A stretch of DNA of 17,934 nt from Elusimicrobiota bacterium (GCA_023249695.1 JAHFCD010000001.1:10552-28485); one strand, 5' to 3'; shown: positions 10,356 to 17,420, counted from the stretch's first letter. Numbers and translations are program-made. The notes: a model not told the origin generated them from the letters alone.

Positions 10356-13104
10356 CCTCCTCCTGGCCTCCCCGTCTCACGCGCTCGTGCGCGTGCTCAT
10401 GGAAGGAGTGCCCTCGACGAAATACGTCCTCTACGTCGATACGATCAACGCGCGCGCCTACCTCTCGACCGGCTCCTACACCGGCGGAATCATCGACGTC
10501 GGCCTGTACGTCACCTCGAACACGGTCTGGTCGAACACCGCGACCGGCAACAAGGTCGTCGTCTACGCGAGCGGCACCATCGTCGCCCAGGACCTCCGCG
10601 GAGCGTTCACGGGCGCACTCAACGGGACGGCCAGCCTCGCTACGGCGCTGGCCGCGAACCCGACTGACTGCGCGGCAAACGAATTCGCCAACGCGATCGA
10701 CGCGCAGGGAAATCTCACCTGCGCGGTCCCGGCCGGGAGCGGCGGGGAATCGAACACCTATACCTCGAGCAAGACCTTCACGGCCGCCATGGAGTCCGCC
10801 GGTTTCACTGATCGCGGGCAGGCCACAGTGACGAGCACCTTGACCGTTCAGGGAAACGCCTTCAGCGTCGGCGGCTCCACATTCATCGTCTTGGGCGGAA
10901 GCGCGACTTTGGCGTACCAGATGACCGCGGCAAAGTTCAGCGGTCCGCTGACCGGGAACGTCACGGGGAACGCGGACACCGCCACGGCCCTGGCGGCCGA
11001 TCCGGTGGACTGCACACTCCCGAACGTCGCGCTGGGGATCAATGCGGCGGGCACGGCCCAGTGCAGCCAGCCCTCGAACGTCACCGGGAACTCGGCGACG
11101 GCTACGGCGCTGGCCGCGAACGGGACGAATGCGGCCTCGGGCTTCTTGTGCCTCGGCGTGGACGCCTCCGGGAACTGCGAGGCCGCACACGTCGCCACGG
11201 TCGGCGCGTCGGCCTCCACGGAGCCCGTCACATCCGGGGCGCTTTATACCCACCTCAACGACGCCACCGCGCACTCGGCCGGGATCTCGGGGAATGCGGC
11301 GACGGCGACCAAGGCCACGAACATCGCCGGCGGCGGCGCGGGCCAAACGCCGTACCAGTCCGCCGCGGACACGACCTTGTTCCTCCCTGCCCTCGGGGCA
11401 GCCGGCGTAGTCTCCGGCAACGGCGGGGCGCCAAGCACATACACTCTGACCGGCACGGTCAACCAGGTCGTCATCACGCGCACCGGGGCGCCCGCCGCGC
11501 TCACCTTCTCCCTGCCACAGAACATCGACACCGGGGCGAGCCCGACATTCAACACGGTCACGGCCTCTCTCACGGGGCACGCATCGTTGGACCTCCCGCT
11601 CTCCGGTGGCGCCGGATCTCCGATGACGGGAACGCTCGTTGCCCCCGCCGGCGTCAGCATGTCCACGTTGACCGCGACCTCGAGCGCGACCTTCAAGGAC
11701 CAGGGCTTCAGCATCGGAACGTCCAGCTTCGTCGTCGCGGGCGGCTCCGCGACCGTCGGATACGGACTTACCGCGCAGACCTTGACGACCGTGAACTCGA
11801 ACGTCACGGGTCAGCAGACGGTGGTGGGAACCTCAACTGTCCTCGGGAACGCCTTCTCCGTGGGCGGATCTTCGTTCGTCGTGGCCGGTGGCTCCGCCAC
11901 CGTCGCCTACCAGATGACGATGAAGAAGCTCAACATCACCACGGCGCCGACTCTCTGCTCGGCCGGGAACTACCCGCTGGGCATTGACGGGAACGGGAAC
12001 GCGGCGAGCTGCACGGCTGTCGCCGGCGGCTCGGAGACGAACACCTTCACCTCCTCGAAGACCATCCAGGGGGACATGCTCGTCAGGTACGGGCTCACCG
12101 TCGCATCCGTGACCGTAATCGGAACCACGACAGTCCAGGGCAACGCCTTCTCCGTGGGCGGCGCGACCTTCACCGTCGCGGGTGGAAGCGCGACGGTCGC
12201 CTACGGAATGACCATGGGCAACCTGATCTCAAACCCAGGCGGGAAAGGACTCCTGCAGTCAAGCGCGATCGGAGTCAGCATCGGGCGGAACAACAACCCG
12301 AGCGCGACCTCACTTCTCAACATCGACAGCTTTACCGATCACACCTACGCGGCGCGGTACGGCAACACCTTCTTTAATAACCAGGGAATGATTCATTCCA
12401 GTGGCGGCGAGTTCCGCTTCGGAAACGCGGCTGGCGATGAAGCAAGATTTAAGGCGAACGCAAGCAAGACGTACGCTTCGGGCATGGGATTCTACTCCAA
12501 GAACACCGTGGCCGTCTCCACGGCTTTCACCTTCTACGCGAATGAGACCGAAGACCCTGTTGTGACCATCAGCTCGCGGGGCCTGATCACCTCGCGCGTC
12601 GGGGCAAGCACGGCCACTTGGTCGGTTGGATACTCGGTCTTCATCGACACGACTGGACCAAACGACACCACGGCCGCCGTCTTGAAATCAACGTACAACA
12701 CCACGAACCTTGCAGATGAAATCGTTCAGTGGTTCAGCATCCCGGCCAAGGCCCTAAACCAGGTCGGCTCCGGCTTCAAACTGATCGTCACGTCGAACAA
12801 CAAGACCGCCGACAACTACAAAATCCGCTTTACGATGTGCGGGTTCACGACCTCGCTGATAAACTTCGCCACCGTAGGAGCTGCAGCCTATAACGTGGAA
12901 TTGACCATGATGAGGATGGCGGGATCGAAGATGGCCTACAGCTCATTCGGCTTCGACAGCCAGAACGACAACCCTTTCGTCACGAACTCCGCGAAGAACG
13001 GAGCCCTGACTTGCGACTTTGATGTTGCGAATAACCTTGTGATTTCGTTCTACGGCCCCGTTGGACAGATGGGGATGGGCTACTCTTCGCTAAAGTATCA
13101 GTGA
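10330..13104 (+). CDS. Repeat-rich fibre-like protein with signal peptide
   Basis: ATG 10330 is chosen because GGAGG lies at 10319-10323 with a 6-base spacer and the product then starts with a signal peptide-like [18 protein letters not shown]; an in-frame start at 10279 would bury it. It overlaps the preceding gene by 26 bases. The product is 924 residues. Residues 20-630 are Ala/Thr/Ser/Gly-rich beta repeats of two kinds: four copies of an [19 protein letters not shown] unit and four Cys-x(n)-GxDxxGN-x-x-Cys units, likely disulfide-closed. The last 300 residues look like a separate beta-sandwich head, and codons there are somewhat less GC-rich (for example 12430-12460 and 12840-13100), which may mark a swapped receptor-binding tip. 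Role inferred: tail fibre or surface adhesin. I know no characterised homologue. Confidence 0.85.
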   Translation: MRYLLILSSLLLASPSHALVRVLMEGVPSTKYVLYVDTINARAYLSTGSYTGGIIDVGLYVTSNTVWSNTATGNKVVVYASGTIVAQDLRGAFTGALNGTASLATALAANPTDCAANEFANAIDAQGNLTCAVPAGSGGESNTYTSSKTFTAAMESAGFTDRGQATVTSTLTVQGNAFSVGGSTFIVLGGSATLAYQMTAAKFSGPLTGNVTGNADTATALAADPVDCTLPNVALGINAAGTAQCSQPSNVTGNSATATALAANGTNAASGFLCLGVDASGNCEAAHVATVGASASTEPVTSGALYTHLNDATAHSAGISGNAATATKATNIAGGGAGQTPYQSAADTTLFLPALGAAGVVSGNGGAPSTYTLTGTVNQVVITRTGAPAALTFSLPQNIDTGASPTFNTVTASLTGHASLDLPLSGGAGSPMTGTLVAPAGVSMSTLTATSSATFKDQGFSIGTSSFVVAGGSATVGYGLTAQTLTTVNSNVTGQQTVVGTSTVLGNAFSVGGSSFVVAGGSATVAYQMTMKKLNITTAPTLCSAGNYPLGIDGNGNAASCTAVAGGSETNTFTSSKTIQGDMLVRYGLTVASVTVIGTTTVQGNAFSVGGATFTVAGGSATVAYGMTMGNLISNPGGKGLLQSSAIGVSIGRNNNPSATSLLNIDSFTDHTYAARYGNTFFNNQGMIHSSGGEFRFGNAAGDEARFKANASKTYASGMGFYSKNTVAVSTAFTFYANETEDPVVTISSRGLITSRVGASTATWSVGYSVFIDTTGPNDTTAAVLKSTYNTTNLADEIVQWFSIPAKALNQVGSGFKLIVTSNNKTADNYKIRFTMCGFTTSLINFATVGAAAYNVELTMMRMAGSKMAYSSFGFDSQNDNPFVTNSAKNGALTCDFDVANNLVISFYGPVGQMGMGYSSLKYQ
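10669..12012 (+). repeat. Four Cys-bracketed GxDxxGN repeats in the fibre gene
   Basis: Units run from first to second cysteine codon at 10669-10722, 11011-11064, 11149-11178 and 11956-12012. Each has the form C-x(n)-(A/L)-(G/A)-(I/V)-(D/N)-x-x-G-(N/T)-x(0-3)-C. The first three follow an ATALAA stretch. Paired cysteines fit an oxidising location outside the cytoplasm, in line with the signal peptide. Confidence 0.75.
10849..12216 (+). repeat. Four dispersed FSVGGS-type beta repeats in the fibre gene
   Basis: Units lie at 10849-10929, 11701-11775, 11842-11922 and 12136-12216. Each reads roughly (Q)[19 protein letters not shown](V/L)(A/G)Y(Q/G)(M/L)T, about 25-27 residues, and is usually preceded by a short Val/Thr strand. 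The second unit lacks the GNA. The spacing is uneven, so these are structural modules separated by other repeats rather than a strict tandem array. Confidence 0.85.
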
Positions 13105-13107
13105 TAC
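13095..13107. promoter_or_regulatory. 13-bp perfect palindrome at a gene junction
   Basis: GTATCA-G-TGATAC has two perfect 6-base arms around one base. It covers the stop codon of the fibre-like gene and the start region of the holin-like gene. It could be a protein-binding site or a weak hairpin that modulates translation at the junction, or chance. No second copy was noticed in the window. Confidence 0.25.
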
Positions 13108-13358
13108 ATATGAAAAAAGAAGATATCGAAGCCTACCTGGCGGCCGAGAGGGAGCAGCGAGACAAGATGTCCAATCGCGATCTGCTCATACGCATCGACG
13201 AGAGGACTCTGAACCAGGATCTTCGCGCGCAGAATCACGCGCGCAGAATCGAGAGGATCGAGCTCGCCATCGTTGGTTCGCTACTCGCGATCATTGGATG
13301 GGCGACGCCGGCGAAGGAAGCCCTCTCGGCGCTCTTCAACTCAAAGGGGCACCAGTGA
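13101..13358 (+). CDS. Holin-like small membrane protein
   Basis: GTG 13101 overlaps the TGA of the fibre-like gene (GTGA), which suggests translational coupling. ATG 13110 is the alternative. Neither has a good Shine-Dalgarno sequence. The product is 85 residues. Residues 5-53 are charged and helical, probably a coiled coil, and residues 54-70 (ELAIVGSLLAIIGWATP) are a single hydrophobic segment followed by a short tail. A cytoplasmic coiled coil plus one C-terminal membrane segment is the layout of XhlA-type phage holin or haemolysin proteins. The gene sits directly before the endolysin and overlaps it, as lysis cassettes do. Holin function is inferred from layout and context; a membrane accessory of the tail genes is possible. 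Confidence 0.75.
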   Translation: MIHMKKEDIEAYLAAEREQRDKMSNRDLLIRIDERTLNQDLRAQNHARRIERIELAIVGSLLAIIGWATPAKEALSALFNSKGHQ

Positions 13359-13777
13359 ACCTCTCCGAGCTGCAGTGCGCCCATACCACGCGCATCGCGC
13401 AGCTCGTCATCTACGCCAATGCGGCCGGGATCAAGGCGAAGGTCCAGGAGTGGCAGCGCGACCTGGCGACACAGAAGATCTACATTCTGAAGGGCGTCTC
13501 GAAGACGCTCGACTCGCGGCATATCGACCTCCTGGCCACGGACATGTACATCATCCTCAACGGCGTGGCGATCTACTGCGAGGAGGACTCCCCCGAGGAG
13601 CACAAGGAGATGTACCGCCTGCTCGGAGTCTACTGGGAGAGCCGCGGCGGACGGTGGGGCGGGCGCTTCCACGACGCCGCCCAGTTCAAGGCCAAGCACG
13701 GGCGCGATTTCGACCCCGCCGTGGACATCGGCTGGGACCCCTACCACTTCGAGACCGCCCATGAAGTTCCCGTTTAA
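13355..13777 (+). CDS. M15-family L-alanyl-D-glutamate/D-Ala-D-Ala-type peptidase, endolysin
   Basis: GTG 13355 overlaps the preceding TGA (GTGA) and has AAAGGGG just upstream, so it is preferred over an in-frame start at 13298. The product is 140 residues, close to the T5 endolysin at about 137. S54-R-H56-x6-D63 matches the SxHxxGxAxD zinc motif of M15 peptidases with Leu in place of the Gly. WGGRF (101-105) and WDPYHFE (127-133) follow, giving H131 as the third zinc ligand and D128 as the likely catalytic acid. The H-to-D and D-to-H spacings equal those in T5 endolysin (H66, D73, D130, H133). It should cut the peptide part of peptidoglycan at the end of infection. No signal peptide is seen, so release through the upstream holin-like protein is expected. 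The Gly-to-Leu change is the only oddity. Confidence 0.9.
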   Translation: MNLSELQCAHTTRIAQLVIYANAAGIKAKVQEWQRDLATQKIYILKGVSKTLDSRHIDLLATDMYIILNGVAIYCEEDSPEEHKEMYRLLGVYWESRGGRWGGRFHDAAQFKAKHGRDFDPAVDIGWDPYHFETAHEVPV

Positions 13778-13937
13778 GTTCACCTGGCTGAAGCTGCCTC
13801 CGCGCAAATGGGCGTTGAGCGTGTCGTGGCCCTTCGGTGGACCCGACGCCGGCCGCGATCGGTGCCTGTTCCCGGGCTGTGGCGTGCAGCGCAAGCTCCA
13901 CGGGAAGGCCCATAAGTTCGTCGAGAAAGAGCCTTGA
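13761..13937 (+). CDS. Small 58-residue Cys/His protein
   Basis: ATG 13761 lies 17 bases inside the endolysin gene in another frame and the frame runs to TGA 13935-13937. The product is basic and aromatic at its N-terminus (MKFPFKFTWLKLPPRKW). Near the C-terminus CLFPGC and then H-x3-H could bind one zinc ion, as in short phage zinc-finger proteins. No strong Shine-Dalgarno sequence is visible, so coupling to endolysin translation is likely. Its stop codon lies within the -35 box of the next promoter. Function unknown; placement suggests a lysis or late-gene accessory. Confidence 0.6.
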   Translation: MKFPFKFTWLKLPPRKWALSVSWPFGGPDAGRDRCLFPGCGVQRKLHGKAHKFVEKEP

Positions 13938-13962
13938 CGCAAGCCTCTAGTCCTGTTACAAT
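13934..13962 (+). promoter_or_regulatory. Extended -10 sigma70-type promoter with ATG at the start site
   Basis: TTGACG (13934-13939), 17 bases, then TACAAT (13957-13962), with TG one base before the -10 box. The start codon begins 7 bases after the -10 box ends, where transcription should begin, so the transcript is probably leaderless. The same arrangement recurs at 17386. Confidence 0.75.
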
Positions 13963-13968
13963 CGCGTC

Positions 13969-14340
13969 ATGAACTTACTACAGCGCGCCGAAGACTTCCT
14001 GATGAACCAGCTCGCCGGTAAGGTGCTCGCCCGCGGCGCGGCCTCCGTCGCCTCCGGCGTCGCCGCCTGGCTCGCCTCCGCCAAGGTCCAGCTCGTCGTG
14101 GCCAAGGGCATCACGCTCGCCGCGCCCCTGCTCGCCGCCGTCGGCCTGCAGGTGACGGTGGTCCCGGTCAACGGCGTCCTCCTGGGCTCCGTCGCGGTCG
14201 GACTCGCGCAAGTCGCGTTCGAGTGGCTGAAGGCTCGTCGCGCCGCGAACCCGAACAGCCCCACGGTGCAGACTGACGCCTCGAAGCCCGGCGCCGACGT
14301 CTCCGCCGCGGCCGTCGCCGCGCAGCTTCCCGCCAAGTAA
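13969..14340 (+). CDS. Hydrophobic membrane protein, probably leaderless
   Basis: ATG 13969 has no Shine-Dalgarno sequence but sits exactly where the promoter at 13934-13962 should start transcription. The product is 123 residues: an amphipathic start (NLLQRAEDFLMNQLAGKVL), Ala/Val-rich hydrophobic stretches at about 24-60 and 64-86, a basic stop (KARR), and an Ala/Ser/Pro-rich tail. One or two membrane segments are likely. Placed after the endolysin with its own promoter and terminator, it is a monocistronic unit, as phage morons are. It could be a second holin, an antiholin or a lysogeny-expressed membrane protein; nothing in the sequence decides. I do not recognise the family. Confidence 0.75.
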   Translation: MNLLQRAEDFLMNQLAGKVLARGAASVASGVAAWLASAKVQLVVAKGITLAAPLLAAVGLQVTVVPVNGVLLGSVAVGLAQVAFEWLKARRAANPNSPTVQTDASKPGADVSAAAVAAQLPAK

Positions 14341-14358
14341 GTCGCGCCCACAAGACAG

Positions 14359-14396
14359 AGCCCCGCGCCGAGACAAGGCGCGGGGCTTCTTATTTC
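14359..14396 (+). terminator. Rho-independent terminator between convergent genes
   Basis: AGCCCCGCGCC and GGCGCGGGGCT form a perfect 11-bp GC-rich stem (14359-14369 with 14377-14387) around the loop GAGACAA. TCTTATTT follows on the + strand. It lies 18 bases after the stop at 14340 and abuts the stop of the leftward zinc-ribbon gene. On the - strand the tail is less T-rich, so leftward termination would be weaker. Confidence 0.88.
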
Positions 14397-14587
14397 TGGT
14401 GGGGCCGGCCGACGAGCAGGCGCTTCGAGGTGATGTTCCAGCCGTTGCACTTCGCGCAGAAGTACGAGCGCGTCGTCGCGGGGTAGCCCGCGATCGTCTT
14501 CAGATAGAAGACGCGGGTCTCGGCGTCCGCTGCCGCCGGGAAGACGATCTTTCCGCAAGGCCCAACAGGGAACTTGTCCCTCGGCAT
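14390..14587 (-). CDS. Small zinc-ribbon protein
   Basis: ATG at 14587 shares one base with the TGA of the upstream polymerase-like gene (TGATG), so translation is coupled. The product is 65 residues. C11-G-K starts the fold and C44-A-K-C47-N-G-W-N-I-T ends it. This matches the layout of short phage and actinobacterial zinc ribbons that end in YxCxxCxGWHxT, with Asn replacing the usual His here. Only three cysteines are present, so a fourth ligand would have to be another residue. These small proteins have no established role. Last gene of the leftward cluster. Confidence 0.7.
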   Translation of the reverse strand: MPRDKFPVGPCGKIVFPAAADAETRVFYLKTIAGYPATTRSYFCAKCNGWNITSKRLLVGRPHQK

Positions 14588-15780
14588 CAGTGAGGCGTGA
14601 CGCGGATGAAGTAGTAGAACTCGAACGGGTTCCAGCGGTGGGCGCGCTTCATGAACACGATCGCGTCCCTCTCGTGCGCGGTGTCCTTGTCGTCGCCGAT
14701 CTTGGCCTGGCGGTCGGCGTAGGCCATGACGAGCAGGGCGCCGGCGAGGACGAGCGTGGCGGCGCGGCGGGTCCAAGCGCGCGGCTCGAGGACGTCTCCG
14801 CGCTGGCTGGCTCCGTAGAGGACGGCCATGATGACGTAGGCCGACTCCGGGAGCGGGTTCAGCATCGAGCAGACGGCCGCGGCGACGTAGACCGCGCGCA
14901 CCTCCCGGCCCGCCGCGCGCCAGGCGTCGACCGCCAGGATGGTCCAGGCCACGGCTCCGACAAGGCCCTGCGTGGCCAGGACGTTCAGCGGGAGGATGTG
15001 CGTGTGGAACTGGTTCGCGGCGATTGCCGCCGGGAGGAAGGTGGACGGCCCGCAGCCGAACCATGGGTACTGAAGGAAGACCGCCCACCCTGCCTTGGCC
15101 TGGGTGACGCGCATGACGTCGGACTGGGCCCAGGATCCGCCCCGGTGGAGGACGACGGCCACGGCCGCAGCGAAGCCTGCGAAGACCCACCAGGGCAGGC
15201 GGCGGTAGAGGTAGGCGTAGGTCACGACCACAGCCAGGATCGCGCCGCGGCTCCCGCTCATGACGATCCCCAGGAGGATCAGGGGCACGGCTCGAGCCCA
15301 GCGCCCGCCGTTCATGGCCATGGCGGCACCGAGCGCAAGGGCGGTCCCGAAGCGCGCGGCCTGCCCCGTGGTGCCCACCCAGCGGCCCGCCTGGGTGGTC
15401 ATGAAGGCGCCCAGGACGACGGAGACGGCCGCGGCCGCGGCGCCGGCCTCGAGCGCGTCCTCGACCTTCCCGGCCTGCGCGGCGCGGTAGGCGAAGAAGC
15501 AGAGGACCGCCAGGAGCAGCGTCTCGGCGCCGGAGAGGTACAGGCCGCAGAGGGACATGAACCAGTATTGGCTCGTCACGGTGGTCAGGGTGAAGACCGC
15601 GAGGAAGAGGTGCCAGGGACGCGCCGGCATGGTGGAGCGCCGGCCGGGGATCCAGGCGCAAGCGGCCAGGACGAGGCCTAGCGCGACCATCTTCGGGAGC
15701 GTGTATACGCTTCGTATAAACGGGGCGGTGACGAGCTGGGAGAACAGGATGGTCCAGATCATGGTTCGCAATCTCCGCAT
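14587..15780 (-). CDS. O-antigen ligase/polymerase-like membrane protein (Wzy/WaaL family)
   Basis: About ten hydrophobic segments fill the 397 residues. The family hallmarks are GSRGAILAVVV in the middle and, after a large loop, YPWFGCGPSTF and the H-T-H-I-L-P-L-N-V-L-A-T-Q-G-L-V-G stretch, as in Wzy_C (PF04932) O-antigen ligases and polymerases. Such enzymes join or polymerise lipid-linked O-units at the outer face of the inner membrane. ATG 15780 is chosen for GGAAGG 6 bases upstream. ATG 15762 (MIWTIL), which overlaps the stop of a small upstream frame as ATGA, and GTG 15825 are alternatives. The C-terminus is soluble and aromatic (HRWNPFEFYYF). In a phage this suggests seroconversion: altering the host surface polysaccharide to block other phages. 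A host-derived gene is the alternative. No other glycan genes are present. Confidence 0.82.
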   Translation of the reverse strand: MRRLRTMIWTILFSQLVTAPFIRSVYTLPKMVALGLVLAACAWIPGRRSTMPARPWHLFLAVFTLTTVTSQYWFMSLCGLYLSGAETLLLAVLCFFAYRAAQAGKVEDALEAGAAAAAVSVVLGAFMTTQAGRWVGTTGQAARFGTALALGAAMAMNGGRWARAVPLILLGIVMSGSRGAILAVVVTYAYLYRRLPWWVFAGFAAAVAVVLHRGGSWAQSDVMRVTQAKAGWAVFLQYPWFGCGPSTFLPAAIAANQFHTHILPLNVLATQGLVGAVAWTILAVDAWRAAGREVRAVYVAAAVCSMLNPLPESAYVIMAVLYGASQRGDVLEPRAWTRRAATLVLAGALLVMAYADRQAKIGDDKDTAHERDAIVFMKRAHRWNPFEFYYFIRVTPH

Positions 15781-15977
15781 CCGCAACCTTCCGGCCAATT
15801 TCGTGGCCTTCCCGTTCGCGGGCACAATTCAGGTGATGGATTGCTCGGTGCCGTCGGGTTAAGCGCCAAACCCAACGGTTCGTGGAGTGCGCCCCTGGAG
15901 ACCGCGACCCAGGACGGGCCGAAGGAGAAGGGGTGGCTGTTCCGAATCTGGCGCTCTCGCCACCAGACACCGAGCAT
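15759..15977 (-). CDS. Doubtful small ORF with C-terminal Cys cluster
   Basis: The interval between the ASCH gene and the polymerase-like gene has an open frame of 72 codons from ATG 15977, two bases after the ASCH stop. It ends in GCGCGDCEP, with one more Cys upstream (LCPRTGRPRNWPEG), and its TGA overlaps ATG 15762 as ATGA. That coupling and the Cys cluster favour a real gene. Against it, there is no ribosome binding site, the first 45 residues look unstructured, and other frames are also open. If it is not coding, this 200-base stretch is a spacer with no promoter or hairpin that I can see. Confidence 0.3.
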   Translation of the reverse strand: MLGVWWRERQIRNSHPFSFGPSWVAVSRGALHEPLGLALNPTAPSNPSPELCPRTGRPRNWPEGCGCGDCEP

Positions 15978-15979
15978 AT

Positions 15980-16351
15980 TCACAGGGAGACCTCGAACAA
16001 GCCGAGGCGACCCTTGACGGGTACTGCGACGTCCAACATCTTCGTGTCCTTCAGCCAGAGGCCGAACCCCTTGTAGACGGGCCAGAGGGCGAACGGCTCG
16101 AGCTCCTTCGTGAACACGACGCAATCTACCAAATTCGTAGTCGCGATGATCTTCCCGTATTCGAGCTTGTCGGGCGCGGGGAGCTGAATCGCGATCGACT
16201 TCAGGTAGTTGTAGTGCTCCCAGTTCATCTTCTTCGACGCCGCGATGGCCAACGGGCCGCGGTAATGGAAGCGCCGCGTGCGCGTCTCGAGCCGCTTCAG
16301 ACCCATGGCGATACACCAGGCCATCGCGGGTGAGACGACGAGGCACTTCAC
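15980..16351 (-). CDS. ASCH-domain protein
   Basis: GTG 16351 follows AAGGAG with a 7-base spacer and lies one base after the stop of the upstream gene. The product is 123 residues. The N-terminus has the ASCH signature G-L-K-R-L-E-T-R-T (17-25), followed by YRGPLAIAASKK, a central strand IIATTNLVDCVVF, and the closing KGRLGLFEV. ASCH proteins are PUA-like beta barrels; known members bind RNA or, like E. coli YqfB, hydrolyse N4-acetylcytidine. They are frequent in phages and defence islands. The substrate here is unknown. Its place in a leftward cluster with a winged-helix protein and a glycan enzyme fits an accessory role during lysogeny. Confidence 0.87.
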   Translation of the reverse strand: MKCLVVSPAMAWCIAMGLKRLETRTRRFHYRGPLAIAASKKMNWEHYNYLKSIAIQLPAPDKLEYGKIIATTNLVDCVVFTKELEPFALWPVYKGFGLWLKDTKMLDVAVPVKGRLGLFEVSL

Positions 16352-16352
16352 C

Positions 16353-16706
16353 TTATTTCTCCTTCTCCGTGCAGACGAGAGAAGTCGTCACGCGGGTTCC
16401 GGGAACCGCGCAAATCGTCTTTCCATCTATTCCGTATCCGATGGCGGTCATGTCGTCTTTGCCGCACGGGGCAGTTTTGCTCCTCCGCTCACGCTCGAGA
16501 GTGCAGTCCATGTTGGCCATGAACTCGACCTTCTTCAGCTCCGCCTGGGCCTCGAGGACGTCGGCGGCGCGCTTCGTGTCCTCGGAGATCGAGGCGTCGT
16601 GCGCGTCTTTTTTGTTGGCCCCCCTGTTCAGGATGTAGAGGCCGTATCCGGCGATGGCGTTCAGACCGAGTCCGAACGCCAAGATCAACTTCAGTTCTCT
16701 TTTCAT
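16353..16706 (-). CDS. Membrane-anchored protein with four cysteines
   Basis: ATG 16706 overlaps the TAA of the upstream gene by one base and has AAGGAGAA a few bases upstream. The product is 117 residues. Residues 7-26 form one membrane segment after a basic start. A helical stretch (40-65) and a compact C-terminal part with C68, C81, C99 and C112 follow. With the N-terminus inside, the cysteines would face the periplasm and could form two disulfides. The layout recalls inner-membrane spanins, but the coiled coil is short and no lipoprotein partner is nearby. I do not recognise the family. Confidence 0.8.
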   Translation of the reverse strand: MKRELKLILAFGLGLNAIAGYGLYILNRGANKKDAHDASISEDTKRAADVLEAQAELKKVEFMANMDCTLERERRSKTAPCGKDDMTAIGYGIDGKTICAVPGTRVTTSLVCTEKEK

Positions 16707-17395
16707 TACACATTCTCCTTGATGAACAAGATCGAGGCCGCGCGCGCGGCCCTCTTCTCCGGGTAGTCGATGACGCCCAAGGACTTCAGGGCGCTAAGGT
16801 TGTTTGCGTAGCCGCTCGAGGTGGGCGACTGCTCGGACTTCTCGGCCAGGGCCTCCCTGTCCATCGCCTCGGGGTACACCTCGATCAGGGCCGAGAGGAT
16901 GCGGGCTTGCGGGCGCGGGAGCTTCGCCAGGAAGGCCGCGCGCATTCCCTCTGCCGAGGCGGACGGTCCTCCGGTTATAACAGCGGCGTCCTCCCCGGTG
17001 GACGTCAGGCGGACGGTGCCGTTGCCGGGGTACTCGATGAAACCGGCCGTCTTAAGGGCGGACAGGTTGTTCGCGTACCCCGAGCTCGTCGGCGACTGGT
17101 CCGCCAGGATCGCCACCTGGCGGCGATCCGGCGCGTCCAGGCCCCAGGCGCGGAGCTACGCCAAGGCGTTGAGGATGCGCTGCTGGGGCGCGGAGACGGT
17201 GCCGACGTTGACGGCGTGCGCGACAGTGCCGCCGGCGCCTTCGAGGCGCACGGTGCCTGGCCTCGTCTTCGGATCAACCATGACCCTGCCGAGGGCCGAT
17301 GCCTTCTCATTGGACGAGAGGACGCGAATGGCGGGCGTGTTGAGCGCGCGCGCCGCACGGAGCAATTCGTGAAGGTAATTATCCCTTGACAACAT
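16706..17395 (-). pseudogene. Double winged-helix protein interrupted by an in-frame amber codon
   Basis: From ATG 17395 the frame reads 79 codons to TAG (17158-17156) and continues in the same frame for 149 more codons to TAA at 16706. Both sides belong to one protein: QQRILNALA, stop, LRAWGLDAPDRRQVAILADQ. A second copy downstream reads QARILSALIEVYPEAMDREA. Each is followed by the same 16 residues, QSPTSSGYANNLSALK (17098-17051 and 16831-16784), then GFIEYP or GVIDYP, so two winged-helix DNA-binding domains stand in tandem. The two 48-base stretches differ by synonymous changes in about nine codons, so the duplication is old and was kept under protein-level selection. The stop probably replaces a Trp (TGG). 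A restart at GTG 17116 would give 136 residues but has no ribosome binding site. Divergent from a rightward operon, it is a candidate repressor. Amber suppression or a base-call error is possible. Confidence 0.75.
17156..17158 (-). other. In-frame amber codon splitting the winged-helix gene
   Basis: TAG on the minus strand lies at the second position after the NAL of the first domain. Other genes here end with TAG (9384, 10355, 1420, 17870), so TAG is an ordinary stop in this genome. One G-to-A change from TGG would create it. Confidence 0.8.
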
Positions 17396-17414
17396 AAGAC
17401 GAACCTGTTATACT
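17386..17414 (+). promoter_or_regulatory. Near-consensus extended -10 promoter of the right-hand operon
   Basis: TTGACA (17386-17391), 17 bases, then TATACT (17409-17414), with TG one base before the -10 box. ATG 17421 begins 7 bases after the -10 box, so the mRNA is probably leaderless. The -35 box lies inside the first codons of the leftward winged-helix gene (start 17395), so a protein bound here could control both directions. Confidence 0.88.
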
Positions 17415-17420
17415 TTGAGC

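Noticed and set aside
10849..12216. Repeats as a CRISPR array or tandem DNA repeat
   Set aside because: Units are coding, diverged in DNA, unevenly spaced and conserved at the protein level.
13273..13764. A second plus-strand frame of 163 codons over the endolysin
   Set aside because: Arg/Gly/His-rich shadow; the M15 motifs lie in the other frame.
14590..15681. A 363-codon plus-strand frame opposite the polymerase-like gene
   Set aside because: Low-complexity Glu/Gly/Arg/Asp antisense shadow without a ribosome binding site or motifs.
14390..15970. A 526-codon minus-strand frame overlapping the polymerase-like gene
   Set aside because: Only its last 65 codons (the zinc ribbon) look real. 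The rest is Arg/Pro/Gly-rich shadow of the membrane protein in another frame.
17156..17158. TAG reassigned to an amino acid in this phage
   Set aside because: Several well-supported genes here end in TAG right at overlaps or before a new ribosome binding site, so TAG acts as a stop. No suppressor tRNA was seen in the window.
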